Assembly (NCBI GenBank): GCA_963969395.1
Contig: OZ017798.1
Location: forward strand, 18,778,173-18,842,172
Origin: Pseudoscleropodium purum
Taxonomy: Eukaryota; Streptophyta; Bryopsida; Hypnales; Brachytheciaceae
Direction of reading: 5' to 3'
Length of the DNA: 64,000 bases
The translations under genes and the position numbers were made by a program. The stretch's first letter is position 1. The number at the start of each line of letters is the position of its first letter. Positions 49,302-60,376 of the stretch are shown piece after piece. Below the pieces are notes generated by a model. The model did not search any database. It saw only the letters and a program-made list of their open reading frames with translations, and was not told the DNA's origin.

Positions 49302-50812
49302 AGCCTACGGAGGAACTTCATTCCTGACGATGCATGCAAGCAAGGCTATAATCTCTGAGAAGTTTTCCATAATCCAAGGTGCTGGATGTATCAATGAACT
49401 AGCTGGGTGAGAGAGGGCGTCAATCCAAGCAGGCGCTTCACCACTGTGAATGCGTAATCTGTAACGTCCTCCGGCCATCTTCGAGTTAACTGTAACTATG
49501 AATGAGCTTTCCTAACACTCACTTTGGCACTTCTTGCAGTAGGTGAGGTGCAAGTGCACACCCCACACTCTCGCAATAGAGTGATAAGCAACTATTCCTT
49601 TGTCAAAATCCTTCGCAACTGAAGTACTCTCGTGATTGCTCATCTTTGCCAATGAAACCTCGAATCACGGATTCAAGGCATGTGCAGTCAGTGATGCACT
49701 AGTTCCCGAAAAACTTTAGAAAAAACAGAAGGAAGGAAGAGAAAGAGCAAACAAGACTAAGAGAGAAAGCAAACAGCAGTGGTTTCAGTTTTAGGGATTC
49801 GAGAGAGAACTACACTATTTTTCGTAACAAAGAGGGAGAATTAGTGTCGTCTAGAAAATTAGTGCAATCACCTTCAAAAAAGATTTTGAGGAAAATTAAT
49901 CCAATACAAGAATATTAGAATTTGCATTGGTTTAAAATAGTGTTAAGAGTCACATATTATCTATTTTTCTTAAAGAATTGTAATAGTGCAAAGCTGGAAA
50001 TCTATGTGCAGCCTAATTTGTAAGGACTTTACACCCTAAACCTATTCATTGCTAGAAGGACGTGGCTAAGAAGCTTGAACAATCATAACTTTATTTTCTT
50101 CCAATTTGAAACTAATGGAAGTGGAAGAATTTTAGTTTAATATTCTGAAATGAAGTCATATGTTTGTTACATGTTCTTCAATTTTCAAATTTTTTGCTAG
50201 AAAATTTCAAATTATTATGAATTTCTTGTGAAATAATTATATATTTCAAATCTAATATATAATATCCTTAATAAATATTAAAATTTCATCATGGTTTTAT
50301 ATTATAATGTGGAAGATTTTAGTATAAACAAAAGATAGCATGTTGCTCTAAAATTGAAAAATAAACTAAGCCTAGATATAAGCCCAAAGTTCATATTGCT
50401 ATATGATATTGAGATTCAAGAAATTTTGAGAATTTTCAATTGGAGTACAAACTGCACCTTACTACCTTCATTCCATCAATTGGATACAAATTTGGAAGAC
50501 ATCGTTTTTATGGTTACAATTCACATGAATAGAAATTTTGAATAAATAGTCAAAATACATTGTACGGTTGATCCATAGATTGAACATCTTCATTCTTATA
50601 GAAGTCAAGAAGACCACAATGATGGACTCTGAAATAGTACTTCGTCAAGTGAAACAAACCTCATCATAATTTCAAATCAAAGTCTCAATGAAATACTTGA
50701 ACTTTGATAAAGTATGAGACTCGTACTGTAAGTTGTATATTTTTTGGGTAGATTCAAATCCAACACATTGAAAAGTATACAAAGAATAAGAATTGATTAT
50801 GCAGATTCTTAC

Positions 50813-51108
50813 TTGTAAGAGTCTGTCGTGTCTTGAGATGTCTTGGTTGCTTGTCATGTCTTCAGCCGACGTCTCCTGTGACTGCAACTCTTGTACTTCT
50901 GGGTTGACTTCTATGCCACTATCTCCACTTTCAAAGAGAAGGTGTTTTCGGAGTTGTATCTGTGACGACTGACCTATCTTTGACACAAGTTTCTTTGAGC
51001 GAGTCATTCTAGATCTTCTAAGTGCCTTGCGTGATGAGAAATACAATGAAATATGTCTCTTCCGTTTGTTTCTAAGGTCTGGAACTATGTCTGCAAAGCT
51101 CTCACAGT
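50813..51108 (-). CDS. Basic exon upstream of the ParB-methyltransferase gene (candidate 5' exon)
   Basis: The frame between a TGTAG acceptor (51109-51113) and a GTAAGA donor after 50813 encodes CESFADIVPDLRNKRKRHIS, then a basic stretch with RKALRRSRMTRSKKL and a polar end SAEDMTSNQDISRHDRLLQ. The donor is phase 0, matching both the acceptor at 45403 (methyltransferase exon) and the one at 46187. I cannot decide which it joins. The basic cluster could be a nuclear-localisation signal. The acceptor requires a further upstream exon that I could not find. The ORF extends past the donor only into intron-like sequence. Confidence 0.45.
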
Positions 51109-51798
51109 CTACAAGCATAAGGATCAATATATAAACTTCAGAAGTCTCACACTATGAGAAGTATAGAACTATGTTGAAGGTAGTACTGGAAAGACATGTA
51201 TGAAGAAACATGGAGACTATTTATTCAAAACAACCAAGTAGGTTAGTCCTTCCCGAGTGCCTCAATAGATAGACCTATGAGAAGCGCCGCCTTGCAAATT
51301 TCAAATTCTAAATAGCTGTCCTAAGATTTTATGAGCCGTCTTTTATTCTGACACCCCTTTCATTGTCTATCTTCACTTTGGAGTATAAAACTGGCAAGAT
51401 TTAATGAGTATCTTCTTGAACGCATTTTTCAGAGCTGCCTCAATACATAAATTTCATTTTTTTGAAATGAAGCTCTTGCCAGAGCCGCCTTGACTCATTG
51501 ATTTTTGTTTACTTTAAATCAATCTCTTGCCAAAGCCGCCTGAACTCATTTATTTCTCTCAACTCATTTATTTCTTGTAACTCACATGAAAGCAGTAATG
51601 AAGGAACTAAATGACATTTTTGTATAAATAGTTTGTACATATACTATCAAAGTTCTCTTATGAATGGATACTTCTAGAATACCATAGGTTGAATTGAAAC
51701 TACATAATTTCTGTGGACTATATTGACATACTTCACATGCTTCTGTCTTCTATAGTTGAAGTTGATGTATCCTTGGCTTTTCATTCCGTTGTTTTGCA
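51109..51798. promoter_or_regulatory. Candidate divergent promoter region with ~50-bp direct repeats
   Basis: This interval lies between the minus-strand exon at 51108 and the plus-strand transposase. At ~51430-51600 it holds three imperfect ~50-bp direct repeats built on AGAGC-GCCT-AACTCATT and CTCTTGCC (units near 51431, 51481 and 51532), with a weaker GCGCCGCCTTGC at ~51285. Arrays next to transposase start sites are often transposase-binding subterminal repeats; that role is an inference. A TTTTGCAG at 51792-51799 is a likely acceptor of a 5'-UTR intron. Confidence 0.4.
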
Positions 51799-51814
51799 GT
51801 GTTGCTTTATCACC

Positions 51815-54800
51815 ATGGCTTGCATTAGAGTAGACGGTCATGTAGTTCCGCTTGTGTTTTCTTTGGCGAATGGCAATCTGGCTAGAGTATCCAGTCATCT
51901 TCTACATGTACGTTTCAGATTTGATGAGTCCTCTATCTATATAGAAGAAGAGAGGAAGTCTGAATGTGGTAGAAGCGTAGAATTTGTTCCTATTGAGAAG
52001 AGTGAAGACAAGGATGGAGTTTGTTGGTTCCTCCCTATAGGAAACTATAGAGCATACGGTCTTCCTATGGCTATTCTAAATGCATCTATAGAGATGGTTA
52101 GCCGCCAGTCCGATAATTCAACAGTGGATATGCCATATGTCACAAACGTAGTTTCTCCTAGCCCTCTTCGACAGGAACTTCCAATTCCTAGTTCAAGTAC
52201 TTTTCTACGTGCTGTAAAGATTGAGAAATTGGACCCTATTATCGAGTTTTCAAGTGATTCGGAAGGACAGTCACCTAGCTTGAGTGTCCGTGAAAAACCG
52301 CAATGTGTCAAAAACGCTCTTGGTAGTCATGATAGTAATCATTCAGTTTCAAACATCCAAGGCAATAGTCCCATACAATCTCTGTTATCTCCTCCTCCGT
52401 TGTATCCACCTACACTTGATCGGAGAAGCATAATGGAATGCTTGAGGAATTTGAAGAGTATGCATCGGTCTAAGAACGAATTGTCCACAATGGATGTAAA
52501 TGCCATCAAGCACCATGAAGTTGGGTTTCTTCCATCATTCTTCAATGGAAACGTCATCTTTGAGTTGCCTCCATGCCACACGTGGCCATCTTCGTCGGCT
52601 ACCGGAAATTTGGAGGGGATGGACAAACGTTATGATGGACATGCGTGGTACAAGGTACAAACTACCAATATTCACAACTCCGACAGATTGAGATTCCGGA
52701 AGTCCTATTGCGCTGGTCACCTTGTTTGTATGAATCTCGATTGTGAATATCTAAAGAGAGCTAATAAGCACAATGAGACGGAGTGGAGTGGATATACAGT
52801 GTCCCCTTTTCTAATAGAAGACAAGCCTCCCAAGGATTGTACGTTAGTTTGCAAACTATGTAGACAAAATCCAACATGTCTAAAGCAATGCGACGCTAGA
52901 ATATACTATTGTTATAGCGAGATTCCTAAAATGACAAGGGCCGCAATTCATCTTGGAGATCACTCTCACCCAGTAGCAAAAGGCATGTATAGAGATTCTG
53001 TAGAGAAGATTTGTGAACTCATTGCAGAGCAAGTGGCAAAAACTCCTACTGCCACAAACTCAGCCATTGCTCTCTCTACAAGCAAAGATTTTCTCACGAC
53101 CTATTTGTTCCATAACGGAGAGGGAGAGAAAGTGATGTTGAAGGGAGAAGAGCTAGAAGAGGTGATGGATCGGTTTCAATACTTGAGTAGTCCCAACATT
53201 AGAAATGTGATATCGTCATTTCGCTCAAACAACCGTGGAGGCATCATCGACAACATAATGACTATGAAGAAAGAGTCGAAGTTCGAATTCATCCACGACA
53301 ATGTCTTTCCAGGCCAAAGAAAAGAGAAGGTATTTATCTTCAAGATGCTCACAGAAGGACCTGGAAGCGGTGTGGACTTGGTGCAGCGCATGCAATCCGG
53401 AGGAAATCTTCAAAATGCGTGGATGATGTTCGACCACGTCAAGCGTGTAAAGGAATGGACAACAATGGCTTGCCACGTGTATGATCCAGATTACAAGAAG
53501 GTCATGACAATTGCAACCTGTGATATGCAATCAGAAGATACTGAGGTTCAGTTGCTCTTTTGGAAGTGCTTGAATACTGTAATGTTGCGACACGGAGTTG
53601 AGAATCCAAATTTTAAAGGATTTATGGCTGATAGCGCTATGGTGAATTGGAATGCCGTACGAATTGTATATAGAAGTGGTTTTGCAGATCAGAAAATGGA
53701 GAATAGGGAAAGAACATGCTTATTGCATTGGAGTACTTCTCTCCAGAAGCACATGCAGAAGTACATTAAGGAAGCGTTTCAGCAACAACACAATTTACTT
53801 TGTAAACAGTACAAAGATGCAAAATCAATGGAGGAAGCAGAAACAAAATACCTGGCAATTCGGTCCTGGTGGTTATCATCGGGAGCAACAATAGAAGATG
53901 CACTTCACCACTTAGAACATTGGCTTGCTTTTTGGCATTTCCGATATAGGCAATGGGGAGGATTCATGCAATTGGTAAGTCAATTTGATTGGAGTATAAA
54001 AATTTTCAAATCCGTTTTAAAATTTTTTTGGTGCATTCAAAGCAATTTTCTATTGAAATTAATATTTCTATGATTTGATTTGAATGCATGGAATTTCCTA
54101 AATCTTTGTTTTAAAAAACATAGGAATGTCCCAAATTGATGAGAAATTGGAATTTTAGGAAGGACTTCAAATACACTCGTGAGATAGGAATTATGTATAT
54201 AAGGTTCACGGTTTACTTCAATATCTCCAATTTTTTTTTAACATTTTTTCGTCCAAAAAATTGGGAAAGAAACAGTCCATGAACCAAAAGTAGGGGTAGG
54301 GGTAGGGACCTTCTATACCCCTGTCGGGTCCGACAAGGGTATGTAGGGTCCCCCTCAATACCCCTACTTTTGGTTCATGTTCAAGGAACATTTAATTAAA
54401 AAATTAAGAAATAAATAATAAGTAAATTTGAAGGTTGTTGTGCAAACCCAGAATCCCTACTTTTGAAATAAAAGGTTTATTTGTAGGCTATATAAAATAT
54501 ATATTGAATAGTGGTTATTTGAATTTGAATTTTTGTTTGGGTTTGTTGAAAGTTTTCATTTGGGTTTGTTGAAAGTTTTCATTTTATATTTTAAGCTTTG
54601 AAAAGTCACTTTACTGGAAAAGATCTTGCAAAATCCCGTTTGACCAAACACGGATATTATTGAGATCTTCTTACTACTCTCACTTTTGATTCATGTATTT
54701 ATAAATGTTTATTTATATCTCAAATGGATTTCACGATGGTATAAAGCATTGAATTAGCAAAGTCTAATGTTTGTGCAACTTCATTTTCAGGATTTAAGTT

Positions 54801-56166
54801 TGGAAGAACTTGCCAATATGCCTTCATGCAATTTGTCAGAAACCGTACACAACAAGTGGCTTCAAATGTCTGGTAATAGAGGGAACAATGTCTTTGATGC
54901 AACATGTGATGACAGTATTCGGGCATGGATGCAAATGACAAATTATCGAGCTTACTTGAAGGGATATGCTTCGGGATCTGGTCCATCAAAAGGGGAGTTG
55001 AAATTGAGAGCAGCAAGACGTAGTGGTGATCCAAAGAAGATTGCAGAGGCATTGAATTCATTGTCAGGTTCCGAAGGTATTGGAACTCGCATTCCTCATC
55101 TCGAAGGAGAAGAGATTTTTGGGAGCTTGAAGAGGAAGTTAGACATTCCTATCGGTGATGCAAGTGACTCACATAGACCTGATAAAATCAACTTTTCCCA
55201 ACCTCGTGTTCAAACACGTGCCACAACAACGTCAATGGAATCTTCAGGACATAAAGGTCCTAAATCTCTAGTGAACACTCCGCCACATGTCACGGTTGCA
55301 TTTGAAAGTGACTGTGATACATCAAAATGGCACATTGCAAGGATTAGCCACAAGTCAAATGCAAAATGTTGTGCTCAACAAAAAGGTTCAAACATGACAT
55401 GCAAGGGGAAGATTGCCAAAGGTTGCAAGGGAACTCCCGCTCCAACCTATAGTGGAAGAAAAATAGATTACGGAAGTAAGAAAGAGGTAGTGGCAGACTT
55501 TTGGTTTTGTGCAGATGACATCGAACGGTGCGTCAAAGGAAGTAAACGCAAGTGGGTTATAGAGTGGCCGGAGGTTCCCGAAGTATGGCCTATCTTAGTA
55601 GGAACAAATCTTACCCGAGAGGAGACCCTATTGTTGCAGCATGCTGGATTTCGACTTCAAGAGCGTCCTATATTGTCTCCACAACGTCTAATGTATTCAA
55701 GAGTGTGCTATATGATGAATCAAATCCAGTAGACGCACATGTATATCCAACTGTACGAAATAGCCGTACCATACACTGAATTGTAAATGCACCTACAATT
55801 GAACAACGCAACAAGTGGGAGAGTGCTGGAAACATTAAAGGAGAGATATTGGGAGTGACATTGTTACCATTTCCTGGCTTAGGAGCAATTGTTTCACTAC
55901 AAACTGGGGCTGAACCAAATCTCAACATTTATTGAATCACTGTGGGTATGTACCCATCATGTATGTGCCTTGACTTTACTTCTATGGCGGTTTCAGCCAT
56001 TGGAGGTCGGCAACAGTATGTAAATTGCAAGCATTTGTACTACCTCTTCCAGTACTTCTGCAAAATGGACATAAACGAAGACAAGTTTATCCATGCACCA
56101 AGCTATAGTTTCAATGAGTTGAAGCTTGTTTTGGTTAAAGCGGGAATTATCACAATATTAGAGTAA
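51815..56166 (+). pseudogene. MULE-type transposase with N-terminal WRKY/GCM-like zinc finger and C-terminal SWIM finger, decayed at the 3' end
   Basis: Exon 1 51815-53974 (720 codons; ATG follows an acceptor at 51799), intron 53975-54790, exon 2 from 54791. Residues ~285-385 form a WRKY/GCM-type finger: FRKSYCAGHLVCMNLDC, CKLCRQNPTC and GDHSHPV (C/C...HxH). Residues ~545-660 resemble the MULE DDE core: HVYDPDYKK with the first Asp, KGFMADSAMVNW with the second, then CLLHWSTSLQKH as the C-x2-H. The catalytic Glu cannot be assigned. NLSETVHNKWLQ in exon 2 matches the post-core region. The frame ends at 55732, but the product continues in the +1 frame (VLYDESNPVDAHVYPTV), interrupted by TGA at 55777 and 55933, into SCMCLDFTSM...YVNCKHLYYLF, a SWIM CxC...CxH finger, ending at TAA 56164. 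One frameshift and two CGA-to-TGA-type stops imply it is no longer functional. It is divergent from the ParB-methyltransferase gene. Confidence 0.75.
54279..54379. mobile_element. Palindrome-core MITE copy 3 (in transposase intron), perfect 19-bp TIRs
   Basis: Left CATGAACCAAAAGTAGGGG (54279-54297) and right CCCCTACTTTTGGTTCATG (54361-54379) are exact inverse complements. The core TGTCGGGTCCGACA is at 54322-54335, flanked by ATACCCC and AAGGGTAT. It is 101 bp, the best-preserved copy, and lies inside the 53975-54790 intron. Confidence 0.85.
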
Positions 56167-56843
56167 TAGAAGACGCTAGCTGTAAGTACTTCAATGGCTT
56201 GTGAAATGAATCCATTTTATACGATTGAATATATTTTCAATTAATTGAAAAAAATTTCATTTTCTCACAAAAAGTGATCATTTCGTCTAAACTCTTCTTT
56301 CCACTTGTAGTTCAAATTCCATTGGAATGAATTCAATGAAAATAGTCACTATGTTTATATTTGTAAGTTCAAGATTTATTTGTCAATTTTATTAGAAATA
56401 TGCCATGTATTCATTGAAGTTGATTTTCTTTATCTTGATTGCACTTCATTAAATAGGAATATTGTAGCCAAAGGTCAAAGAGATTTAAATATGGTGGGCC
56501 GGGTTTGAAACCCACAAGGTTTCAATTAATTCCAGTGGGTATAATATAACCCTAGTTAACAATATATTCACTATTTTGGGAGTTTTCCAAGGAAATGAGA
56601 GTCTTTATTCTAGAACCTTGCAACTTTTGACGCGCATAAGTGACAAACAAAGAGGCCTCTAGGCCTTCAATCACCTAGGAATCCAATGCCATGACATTCA
56701 AAACAAGTGCGCATATAAAGATTTCAGAAATACCATGCATTTATGAGGCACGTATTACTATTAATAGAATTACTTCAATACTTACAAACGAAATTCTAGG
56801 ATGAATCCATCCAAAATGTTTTTTTTACATCTAGAATCAAGAC
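56167..56843. other. Spacer between transposase tail and the next minus-strand gene
   Basis: AT-rich, no gene seen. If the transposase belongs to a discrete element, its right end should lie here or further right. I could not identify terminal inverted repeats or a 9-bp target duplication by eye. Confidence 0.4.
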
Positions 56844-57485
56844 CTAACAACTACGAGATGAATTCTTCATCTTCTCCAAGGCCTTCAGAATTTCCGGTCC
56901 GCAACTATACCCTCCCTTATCGATTGTCCCACACTGTCGAATGAATTCCCAGCTCTGTGCTCTTAACGACCTCTCCTCCCACGGGTCCCAAGTACGAGTC
57001 GACGAATGACTACCCGATGGCATAAGGACTTTCCTCTTTAGTCTTCCTACCTGAGTTTGAGCACGACAACGTGGGAGTGCGAGCGCAAGAACAGGGAGAG
57101 CATCATTTCTTGGATGTTGTCCAACAGGCACAGATTTCTTTACTTCTGGTGTGGATACCAAGTAATTAGCATCTTCATACAGCTTCCTTTGCGTCCCTTT
57201 CTCCAAAACAGTTGGCGACATTGACTTCTCCCGAACCTCCCTAGAACGCAACGGAGACGGTGAGCACGACACGGGCAGGCGCACCTTCTTGTTGGGAGGA
57301 CTATTTACCACTCCGTCCTCAATGTTCTTGACGGAGAAGTCCATGGACGAATTCAGCGTAGGCGCCGAGCAAAGGAAATTTCCCGTACTGAGAATAACGT
57401 ACTATCCATAGTCAAGGATGGAATCCTCCGACGCTTGACAAGGCATGTCCGCATTGAGCCCAGTTTCGCTCGGGATATTTTGCAT
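56844..57485 (-). pseudogene. Proline/arginine-rich nuclear-type protein fragment with one in-frame stop
   Basis: A TTAG acceptor (57486-57489) is followed directly by ATG 57485 (MQNIPSETGLNADMPCQASE). The frame meets TAG at 57402-57404 (DYG-stop-YVIL) and then stays open from 57401 to TGA 56844 (SSMDFSVKNIEDGVVNSPPN, later WDPWEERSLRAQSWEFIRQC). There is no recognised domain; SP/TP and basic clusters suggest a nuclear protein. An alternative frame through the first part gives a basic peptide ending at 57353. It lies downstream of the ParB-HAD gene on the same strand and may be a separate gene or a further exon of it. The single stop resembles those in the neighbour. Confidence 0.4.
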
Positions 57486-57635
57486 CTAACAGAAATAGAA
57501 ACAAAATTAGCATGAGAAACACTCCACAGTTGCATCACCCAAAATCACTACAGACACCTAAGAGCATGCTGCTTCTAGTAACACATGAACAAAGGGATTG
57601 TGGACTACTGAAACGAAGATTATAACATGCTACAC

Positions 57636-57656
57636 ATTAGCGCGACCCGCGCTGAA
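57636..57656. repeat. 21-bp palindromic element, copy 1
   Basis: Core TTAGCGCGACCCGCGCTGA. It lies between the HAD exon and the frame at 57485. Arms pair except at the centre and one end position. Confidence 0.8.
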
Positions 57657-57748
57657 GTGCAACTGCCGCATACATATGACCTGATAACAGCTGCACATGC
57701 AGCATAATCGCCGAAATAAAAATGAGTTGCATACCTCGGGAAGCAACA

Positions 57749-58916
57749 CTAAATAAGCACACTAGGTGACCCCCGGACCACTGCCATCAGTTTGTCGTAC
57801 TCTCGACGACCCCTCTCCTCGCACAGCATTTTTTTTCCAATCTTCCGTTTTACATTTTGGCGGAAGGACTTGAGCCCGACGTCCCGGCTGCCGTGCAATT
57901 GTCGGAACCAGGGAAGTAGGACCCCTAGAAGAAACGTGTCCCTGTCACCATTCCCTCGATTACTCCATGAATCCACTAATATGACATTCTCTGGGCTATT
58001 CATGATATGCTTGCGAGGACTGTCATCGACTATGACTGTATTATCCAGCGAGAAGGATCCCTGGAAGCCAGCAGTGAGGAATTCAACATTTTTGAGGAAC
58101 AAGTCCTTATTGGATCCGGGTTCCTTATAAGTGGTCATCCTTCCGAACTTATCCTTGCACTTGACAGTCTTACATGAGTCCTGCCCAAGAACTAGGAAGG
58201 GGAGGCTTCCTTCTCTGAAAAGGTATGCACAGATTTCCTCCGTGGTAGACTTTTTCATGGAGCTCCACACGGAGATGATTGCTATTTTTTCTAACTCCTT
58301 CAAGAAGTGAGCGCAATCTGGACGGACGTAGACGGCTTTGGGCCCAACTACTGCAGCCACTACGGCAGAGTGAGGCTCTGAGTCCCTATTAAATTGCAAC
58401 CTTGACCCCTGTGACTTCCAATCCTCGCAGAGGCACAGAACGCCATTGAGGTCTAGGACGACGTTAATCCACTTGTCTGCCACCCCCGACCTCAATGACC
58501 GGCGCACTCCCTTGGATTCCTCCTCACGAGCTAGTGCAGGATCGGATTCCTGACAAGAAACGTAGGAGTTTGAGGCCAGTTACGATCGTGAAACTGGCCG
58601 AGATGGGGAACCACGTAAAATGAACCAGGAAAGTATGCCACAGGACCGGCAAAACCATGACTGACTGTGTCTACTGAAGTCATGAGAAGATGAGAGAACC
58701 GTCATACCTTCGGTACTTGAGAATGTGAAGGCTTCTCATGTCCTTCACGACGCGTTAGCGAATGATCCCGCAATGCAATGTCATCGCCGATTTCCGAAGA
58801 CACGGGATGATTCAAAGGTTCAGCGTCCTCAATCGGGAGGGATGATTCCGCTGGCAACTGAGAGTGATCGATAGGATACTCAGACTCTGGAAGCGATTCT
58901 CTAAGATTTGGAAGGC
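57749..58916 (-). CDS. FCP1/NIF-type HAD phosphatase module (two exons), C-terminal part of the ParB-HAD gene
   Basis: Exons 58916-58708 and 58549-57749 join in phase 0 (GTATGA donor, GTCAG acceptor) and end at TAG 57749. HAD motifs are visible: WINVVLDLNGVLCL (motif I, nucleophile Asp; the second Asp of DxD is replaced by Asn), AIISVWSSM (motif II), DKFGRMTTYKEPGSNKDLFL (motif III Lys region) and NTVIVDDSPRK (motif IV, DD). This matches the FCP1/NLI-interacting-factor phosphatase fold, and the DLNG variant also occurs in plant FCP1-like proteins. These ~337 codons carry no internal stop. The upstream exon border (1-base phase) matches the exon ending at 59153, so I favour its being the C-terminus of one long protein. 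It could instead be an independent gene. Confidence 0.7.
58574..58599. repeat. 26-bp palindrome of different sequence in intron 4
   Basis: GGCCAGTT-ACGATCGT-GAAACTGGCC: outer arms GGCCAGTT/AACTGGCC and inner ACGATCGT are self-complementary. It is the only intron of the ParB-HAD gene lacking the GCGCG-type element, and it carries this one instead. Confidence 0.7.
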
Positions 58917-59093
58917 CTGCGATTTTCAAGTGGAGGCAAGAATACATGTAAGTGATATATTACACTGTCGCAAACAACAGATTTACAATTTGGAAAATGC
59001 GTCCACTTTGGTTGACGCTGTTCAGACTAGAAGTACATCAAAAATGAGCACTGTATCTGAAATGAAAACTACAGGTACTCTTCTACGATACAG

Positions 59094-59114
59094 ATTAGCG
59101 CGATCCGTGCTAAA
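59094..59114. repeat. 21-bp palindromic element, copy 2
   Basis: Core TTAGCGCGATCCGTGCTAA, in intron 3 of the ParB-HAD gene. One arm position is mutated (GCGCG versus CGTGC). Confidence 0.75.
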
Positions 59115-60266
59115 ACTACAATATAAAACACTAAGTTTTCATTGGGCAGAACCTGTTGGTGGATCCTCGGTGGGCAGGGCATCACTTCCAGGCGCCACCT
59201 CGGATGTACCCATGGGCAGGTTCTGCGCAAGGCCTATCAATGACGTCTCCCCCTGCGCTTCTGCTCTGGATTCGAGGTGCTTCTCCTCTGCTCCGGCTGC
59301 CTCAAGATTCGTTGAAGAAGACGGGTAGGCTACATCACCCTCGCACGGGGGAGGGGGTGTCGGCGTGGGCGCTTCCACAGGAAGAGGCGCAGCATCCTTG
59401 AGCGGATTGGAAGGACTGGAGGCATTGCTGATATTGGAACCAGATGGCTGTCCCTGCAATTGCAAAATTGGCTCTCCAGAGGCAGGCGGCAGCGTCGCAA
59501 CGGGCTCGATACCGATCTTCTTGATCAATATTTGGAGCATGTCCCTGTTCTGTTGGGAGAGCTCCCTGTTTGCCTTCGACTCCTCTCGCATCCACGCCTG
59601 ATTACTCTTGTGGATTTCTATGTTTGCTAGCCTTTCCTTTGCATTGTCCGCCCTCATCTGCGCCAGAGCCAGCTCAGTCTGTTGCTGCACCAACTCGGTC
59701 TGTCTCTGCATGTTGGCTAGGGAGATAGCATTCTGTTGCTGGATCTCCACTAGTTGCTTAGCAATACTGGTGATCGTATCCCGCTTCCTCTTCTTCTCCG
59801 GCCGTCCCGATGCAATTGGAGTCTACGGCGTTTGAGAGAGAGGAGGCAACATAGAGCTTGCAGACGACCCTGGAATATCTGTGGACGGACGACTGGTTGG
59901 TGTAGTCATCTCGTCCAGTCCCTCAATCCCGTCGTCTTCAAGCTCTTCTTCTTCTTCTTCTTCTTCCTCCTCCTCCTCGGAATCATACAGGACTTCATGA
60001 GAGACATGAGTCTGCCTATTCCTCTGCTGACTCAATGGGAAATTTTAAGCGGACCTCAGCTTCCTCCTAGAGGAGGAAGGGACATCGGCAGAGTGGGTGG
60101 AGTAGCTGCTGTCCAAGAAGTCCGCAATGTCTAAAGTCATTGCCTTGGTACAGATATCTTCCCACCATTGCGAATCCTCCGATGTACCCGTGACATAAAC
60201 GTCCACCCCACTCATCTGTCAAAGACAAACAAAGGAGTTATGACCGTCATATCTTGCAACATGCAT

Positions 60267-60287
60267 TTCAGCGCGACCCGCGCTGAA
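60267..60287. repeat. 21-bp palindromic element, copy 3
   Basis: Core TCAGCGCGACCCGCGCTGA, in intron 2. Confidence 0.85.
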
Positions 60288-60355
60288 CTGACATAACACA
60301 TACACACAACAAATAAAAATACATATCACAGAATAAATGAGATCAGGAATTGCTA

Positions 60356-60376
60356 TTCAGAGCGACTCGCGCTAAA
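60356..60376. repeat. 21-bp palindromic element, copy 4
   Basis: Core TCAGAGCGACTCGCGCTAA, in intron 2, 89 bases from copy 3. Arms partly mismatched. Confidence 0.8.

Larger units (their letters stand above)
46188..50812. other. Long spacer or intron between minus-strand exons, with tandem repeats and a MITE
   Basis: No domain-bearing gene. It contains MITE copy 4 (46898-46997), a 215-bp tandem repeat (48005-48673), a 20-22-bp tandem repeat (49200-49301) and GC-richer DNA at 47.9-49.7 kb. If the exon at 50813-51108 joins the exons at 46187 or 45403, this whole interval is an intron. A 65-codon frame at 48936-48739 (MATWQRSRTEQQGRSTRSRS) is a possible but unsupported exon. Confidence 0.4.

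Noticed and set aside
55552..55779. Separate small gene overlapping the transposase exon 2
   Set aside because: It is the +1 continuation of the transposase tail after a frameshift, shown by the downstream SWIM finger in the same frame.
56501..56530. tRNA-like GGGTTTGAAACCC stretch
   Set aside because: Only a short hairpin; no acceptor, D or anticodon arms could be placed around it.
57353..57538. Alternative frame giving a basic peptide after the HAD exon
   Set aside because: Reaching it requires reading through the TAG at 57749 and then using the GTATGC donor. It ends at once in TGA and lacks any domain. Noted only as an alternative to the frame at 57485.
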